Shown: positions 61,801-64,000 of the stretch, piece by piece
Layout of the letters: every line of letters begins with the position of its first letter
Position numbering within the stretch: the first letter of the stretch is position 1
Source of the DNA: Mucilaginibacter inviolabilis
GTDB lineage: Bacteria > Bacteroidota > Bacteroidia > Sphingobacteriales > Sphingobacteriaceae
NCBI RefSeq assembly: GCF_011089895.1
Contig: NZ_JAANAT010000001.1
Span: 2,480,001 to 2,544,000 of the forward strand
Direction: 5' to 3'
DNA: 64,000 bases
The notes under the pieces: generated by a model
Database searches by the model: none
The model's input: the letters and a program-made list of their open reading frames with translations, nothing else
Told to the model about the DNA's origin: nothing
Position numbers and translations under genes: made by a program

Positions 61801-62017
61801 TTATTTTCACATTAACACCCGGTAACGGTTGATTTTGAGAATCCTTCACCTGGCCCGTTATAGTTATGGGTTCCGGAGGAGCTTCTGTGAAACTTTTAGC
61901 CCTAAGCTGTAAACAGCCCGTGATCAGTAATAAACCCGTTAGTTTTAAGATTAAAAATAGCTTGGAGGTTGTTGTCCGGGGCGCATATAATACCCTACTC
62001 GTAAAGTTTAATTGCAT
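58859..62017 (-). CDS. SusC/RagA family TonB-linked outer-membrane transporter (PUL 2)
   Basis: A 1052-residue SusC homolog. An N-terminal hydrophobic export stretch (to about LRAKS), then a carboxypeptidase-regulatory-like domain (about 52-122), the signature QLNEVVVVGYGNQERKDVTGAVG (127-149), a plug with NPDDIENISVLKDAASTAIYGSRG and a barrel ending SAIYTVGCNVTF. It imports oligosaccharides across the outer membrane. It is the first gene of PUL 2 and no HTCS or AraC gene is next to it, so regulation must come from elsewhere. Confidence 0.96.
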   Translation of the reverse strand: MQLNFTSRVLYAPRTTTSKLFLILKLTGLLLITGCLQLRAKSFTEAPPEPITITGQVKDSQNQPLPGVNVKIKGTNIGATTGTDGKFSLQADDNAVLIFTFVGFRTKEEPVNKRTSIDVVLEEDKTQLNEVVVVGYGNQERKDVTGAVGTVKMSNIKEIKAASVDLKLAGQLAGVTVNQVTGTPGGGVSINIRGAGSVGAGDDPLYVIDGFPISPGFDQYSNPLSTINPDDIENISVLKDAASTAIYGSRGANGVILITTKRAKKGESSVTVNTSTGIQTILPKSKLKMMTASQFAQWRTEAIQDANKVNGTNDPIPDAYKNPASLGKGTDWFDAVTRVAPMQNYDVTIANGTDKVRSLFSLGYFDQEGTVLNTGFKRYSLKGNMDAQVAKNVTVGLSIAPTYSLRKLQETDGHFQSAVLSQAYLESPLVPVKQPDGSYTNVVGSPGTFQNANPVSELVNTTNKRNEFRILANTYAEWQIIPGLTARSTFGVDYQTKSQDYFRPSFLGAFNNHNIDGTQVKAIGSVTSVNSLNWLNENSVNYKKTWGNHTLTVFGDYSIQQETDHNRFTFGTGYPDDVVKSIGAATIITAPKDANNDQDWRLLSLIARVNYAYKDKYLLSGSIRRDGSSRFAPGHRWGTFPSVSGGWRISDESFFPKIPAIEQVKFTASYGLAGNNNVGNYDYIGSIDQTNYTFGGGLAPGQSITTLGNADLGWETTRQLDIGMDLSLLKGRIYLIAEYYNRYTQRMLQYIPVPIVSGYGYALSNVGNVRNRGWEFTLTTKNIIGSGFNWSTDMNISFNRNKVLSLGPTQQIYDAPANDNPTNITKVGLPLGQFYGYIFQGIFQNQAELDKYPHFDGEQVGNIRYKDVNGDGVIDGGDQVPIGNPWPKFTFGFNNHFSYKHFDMNIISAGSVGGHVFDVYKQFTTNLDGVFNVEQSVIQRWRSASQPGAGLLPTTVSNTNLARDYYPSYWVESNSYLMVKNIDLGYNFKTKFSKNFRVYFSAQNAILITGYRGGNPEVGIDGQEGNRSLSPNVNFTGYPVSAIYTVGCNVTF

Positions 62018-62611
62018 ACCTTGGTTGTGTTTGGTTAATGTATTGGTTAATGAAATTCGGCTAAACCGGTTTGGCCCATCTATGTCAAAAAGTATTATCT
62101 ACTCCACTTTTTGTTGATGAATGTTAAGCTGCTGAGGCGGTGATTTTGTTGATGTTTATCCATAGTTTTATATTTGGTTTTGATAGTGATACAATGCTAT
62201 TTTATAGCTTATCATATGAAATGATAAGCTGCAAATACTTCACAATAAAGGTTAATTTGAGTTGTCGGCCTACAAATAACCTGTATAACAAACAGTTATA
62301 AGACCAACAAAATATATAGGAATTGGTTGTATTAAATTGAAATAAAATTAATTTTAACTTAACGCGCGTTGCAGAATAAGAAAACTGATTGGAGAAATAA
62401 ACAGGTTTTTGCAGGTTGATTTCTCTGAAAGATATACTCAACCTGAAACATGATATCTCTAAACAACAAGGGTGTAAGTTATTTCCTAAAATCGAAAACC
62501 TGTCGAAGTACTTTTCCCGTATCTGTGGTATACATCTGATATACACATCTATCTAAACTTCCTTTTATGATAAGCAGGTTCATTAATTTTGCAATAACCA
62601 CAGAGCGCACT
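62018..62611. other. 594-base region upstream of the PUL 2 SusC gene
   Basis: AT-rich DNA that must hold the SusC promoter and the leader of the DoxX-like gene on the other strand. A 114-codon frame at 62202-62546 (minus) is not called. No repeat family of the window was recognised here. Confidence 0.5.
62584..62591 (+). promoter_or_regulatory. Candidate promoter -7 box of the DoxX-like gene
   Basis: TAATTTTG, an exact TAnnTTTG match, with TTT at the expected -33 position 18 bases before. It lies downstream of an upstream in-frame ATG (62567), which favours the start at 62612. Confidence 0.45.
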
Positions 62612-63079
62612 ATGGTTAAATGGAAGGTAAAAAACGGGCTTAGCATATTGCGGGTTTCTTTAGGGATTGTTTTTATCTGGTTTGGTGCCATCAAATTTTT
62701 TCACGGATTAAGTGCCGCCGAAGTAATTGCAGGAAAAACCATTTATAAATTAACTTTTGGTTTGGTTAAGCCCATTGTAGCTTTGCCTATACTTGCCTGT
62801 TGGGAGTGCACCATAGGTTTAGGACTCATTTTTAAACGATGGCTTAGCTTTACTTTATTATTGCTTTATTTTCAAATGGTGGGAACCATGTTGCCTTTAT
62901 TCTTTTTTCCGCATGATACATGGACTGTTAATATTTTTGTTCCTACTTTGTTAGGCCAGTACATTATCAAGAATCTGGTACTGCTATCAGCGGGAGTGGT
63001 TATTGGTGCAACTGTGCAGGGTGCTTGTTTGATGGAAAAAAATGAACCAATTGAAACTACGGACAACATGATCTGCTAG
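62612..63079 (+). CDS. DoxX-like membrane protein
   Basis: Start at the ATG at 62612, after the promoter box at 62584; an in-frame ATG at 62567 would start upstream of it. The 155-residue protein has four hydrophobic helices with the VSLGIVFIWFGAIKFFHGLSAAEVI opening of DoxX-like proteins, CWECTIGLGLIFKRW (a charged loop), and a C-terminal helix. Function unknown; some relatives act in redox-linked quinone chemistry. It is monocistronic with a strong terminator. Confidence 0.8.
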   Translation: MVKWKVKNGLSILRVSLGIVFIWFGAIKFFHGLSAAEVIAGKTIYKLTFGLVKPIVALPILACWECTIGLGLIFKRWLSFTLLLLYFQMVGTMLPLFFFPHDTWTVNIFVPTLLGQYIIKNLVLLSAGVVIGATVQGACLMEKNEPIETTDNMIC

Positions 63080-63113
63080 GTACTTAAAAGAGATAGCAGT
63101 ATTTACTGTTATG

Positions 63114-63149
63114 AACAAAAAAGACCGCTTCTCAGCGGCCTTTTTTGTT
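63114..63149. terminator. Bidirectional terminator between DoxX-like and esterase genes
   Basis: AACAAAAAAGACCGCT-TCTC-AGCGGCCTTTTTTGTT: a 16-base stem with one mismatch, with A and T runs on both ends. Between convergent genes. Confidence 0.85.
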
Positions 63150-63166
63150 ACTTATTGGAGATATAT

Positions 63167-63787
63167 TTATGATAATATATTGTTAGCCAAAGCCAACTCT
63201 TCGGCAGTTACCGTGTGCTGACGGCCCTTATATATTTTCAGGGTAACGTTGGCGTTGAGCTTTTTGATCAGGCTCACCGTTTCATTTACACGGCTAACAG
63301 GCACATGCGGATCAGGATCGCCGGTGGTAATGAGTATCAGGGTTTGATCAAAATCGCCTTTATAGTTTTCATTGATCAGCCTTTCACCTATCAATCCTCC
63401 TGTAAAAGCTATCACACCACCATATTTACCGGCATTGCGAGTCACATACTCCAGCGTTAAACATGCTCCCTGCGAAAAACCAAGGAAATAAATATTCTCC
63501 TGCGTTATGCCCTGCTGCTTGATATCCTCCACCAAACTACCAATCACTTCCAGCGCCGAATCCAATGCCGGCTGGTTATCCGCTATCGGCGCCATAAAGC
63601 TATAAGGGTACCAGCTGTGTTCGGTAGCCTGTGGTGCAAAAATGGCATAACCATCCAGTTGCAGGTGATCTTTTAAAGTGAGGATACTCACCGCCGATGC
63701 CCCACGCCCATGCAGCATGATCATGGCTTTTTTGGCCTGATCTGCGGGCTCGCCCGCGGTAACTATCTGTTTACGATGCGTGTACAT
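63167..63787 (-). CDS. Alpha/beta hydrolase, MhqD-type phospholipase/carboxylesterase
   Basis: A 206-residue cytoplasmic serine hydrolase of the phospholipase/carboxylesterase family. Nucleophile Ser105 in FLGFSQGACL, with acid Asp in TTGDPDPHVPV and His in KGRQHTVTAEE; an MIMLHGRGA oxyanion loop. Bacillus MhqD is of this size and family. It starts 4 bases after the stop of a ring-cleaving dioxygenase-like gene (63792), so the two are co-transcribed, as mhqD and mhqO are in Bacillus quinone defence. Substrate is inferred from that. Confidence 0.85.
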   Translation of the reverse strand: MYTHRKQIVTAGEPADQAKKAMIMLHGRGASAVSILTLKDHLQLDGYAIFAPQATEHSWYPYSFMAPIADNQPALDSALEVIGSLVEDIKQQGITQENIYFLGFSQGACLTLEYVTRNAGKYGGVIAFTGGLIGERLINENYKGDFDQTLILITTGDPDPHVPVSRVNETVSLIKKLNANVTLKIYKGRQHTVTAEELALANNILS

Positions 63788-63791
63788 GATT

Positions 63792-64000
63792 TTATATTAA
63801 TGAAGGTAACGATTTTTCCAGATCCTCGCGAATATTCTCATATTGTGCTGGCAATTTTAAACCGCTACCCAATTGATCAACCGGTTCATCAACAGAAAAA
63901 CCAGGATTATCGGTAGCCAGCTCAAACAATACGCCACCCGGTTCGCGGAAATACAGCGAGTAAAAATAATTCCTGTCGATCTTGTCGGTGATATGTAAAC
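63792..64000 (-). CDS. Ring-cleaving dioxygenase-like (VOC) protein, C-terminal part, cut by window edge
   Basis: The last 69 or so codons of a gene that starts beyond 64000. The reading frame gives HITDKIDRNYFYSLYFREPGG followed by VLFELATDNPGFSVDEP and ends KSLPSLI before a TAA at 63792-63794. The YFREPGGVLFELAT strand with its Glu is the metal-site end of vicinal oxygen chelate (glyoxalase/bleomycin/dioxygenase) proteins, and the MhqO type ends this way. Four bases separate its stop from the esterase start. The upstream half is not seen, so the call is by resemblance. Confidence 0.75.
   Translation of the reverse strand, partial: LHITDKIDRNYFYSLYFREPGGVLFELATDNPGFSVDEPVDQLGSGLKLPAQYENIREDLEKSLPSLI

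Noticed and set aside
62202..62546. A 114-codon minus-strand frame upstream of the PUL 2 SusC gene
   Set aside because: Composition is Ile/Phe/Tyr/Lys and Leu-rich as expected from random AT-rich leader DNA; no motif seen.

Overview
The window looks like chromosomal DNA of a Bacteroidota bacterium, most likely a soil or plant-associated member of the Sphingobacteriaceae such as Mucilaginibacter or Pedobacter; the genus is an inference. The evidence is two SusC/SusD pairs, a hybrid two-component regulator, many secreted glycoside hydrolases, promoter-like TAnnTTTG boxes, GG-leader peptide chemistry and abundant short palindromic repeats between genes. No rRNA, tRNA, transposase, phage gene or CRISPR array was seen.

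Positions 1-2000 hold the start of a TonB-receptor-like gene, a secreted DUF1080 protein and a DoxX-like membrane protein. Positions 2125-15723, all on the minus strand, form a first polysaccharide utilisation locus (PUL 1): a hybrid sensor/regulator, SusC, SusD, a small secreted protein, a GH5 enzyme with three ricin-type repeats, and a GH30 enzyme. The regulator would sense a glycan fragment, SusC/SusD import it, and the GH5 and GH30 enzymes cut it; a beta-glucan or similar plant or fungal glycan is plausible.

Positions 15970-20720 carry a siderophore-type TonB receptor with two related DUF4198-like proteins, and a DUF6515 protein. Positions 21008-26388 form a probable L-fucose module: an AraC regulator flanked by an inverted repeat, a GH29 fucosidase, an aldo/keto reductase, a RhaM-type mutarotase and a zinc alcohol dehydrogenase. 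A GH43 enzyme faces it.

Positions 27787-45106 are mostly housekeeping and hypothetical genes (mnmE, a nucleoid-associated protein, kup, a cystathionine gamma-synthase type enzyme, proS, a FadL-like porin, a lipocalin). This stretch contains several families of palindromic repeats, one of them inside a coding sequence, and a previously unlisted 57-residue peptide with a double-glycine leader and a four-cysteine core at 32125-32298.

Positions 46163-62017, minus strand, are a second PUL: SusC, SusD, GH78, a NagX-like membrane acyltransferase, GH20, GH3 and GH92. GH92, GH20 and the acyltransferase point to a mannose- and GlcNAc-containing glycan, while GH78 adds rhamnose. The window ends with a DoxX-like protein and an esterase/ring-cleaving dioxygenase pair resembling the quinone-detoxifying MhqD/MhqO pair.
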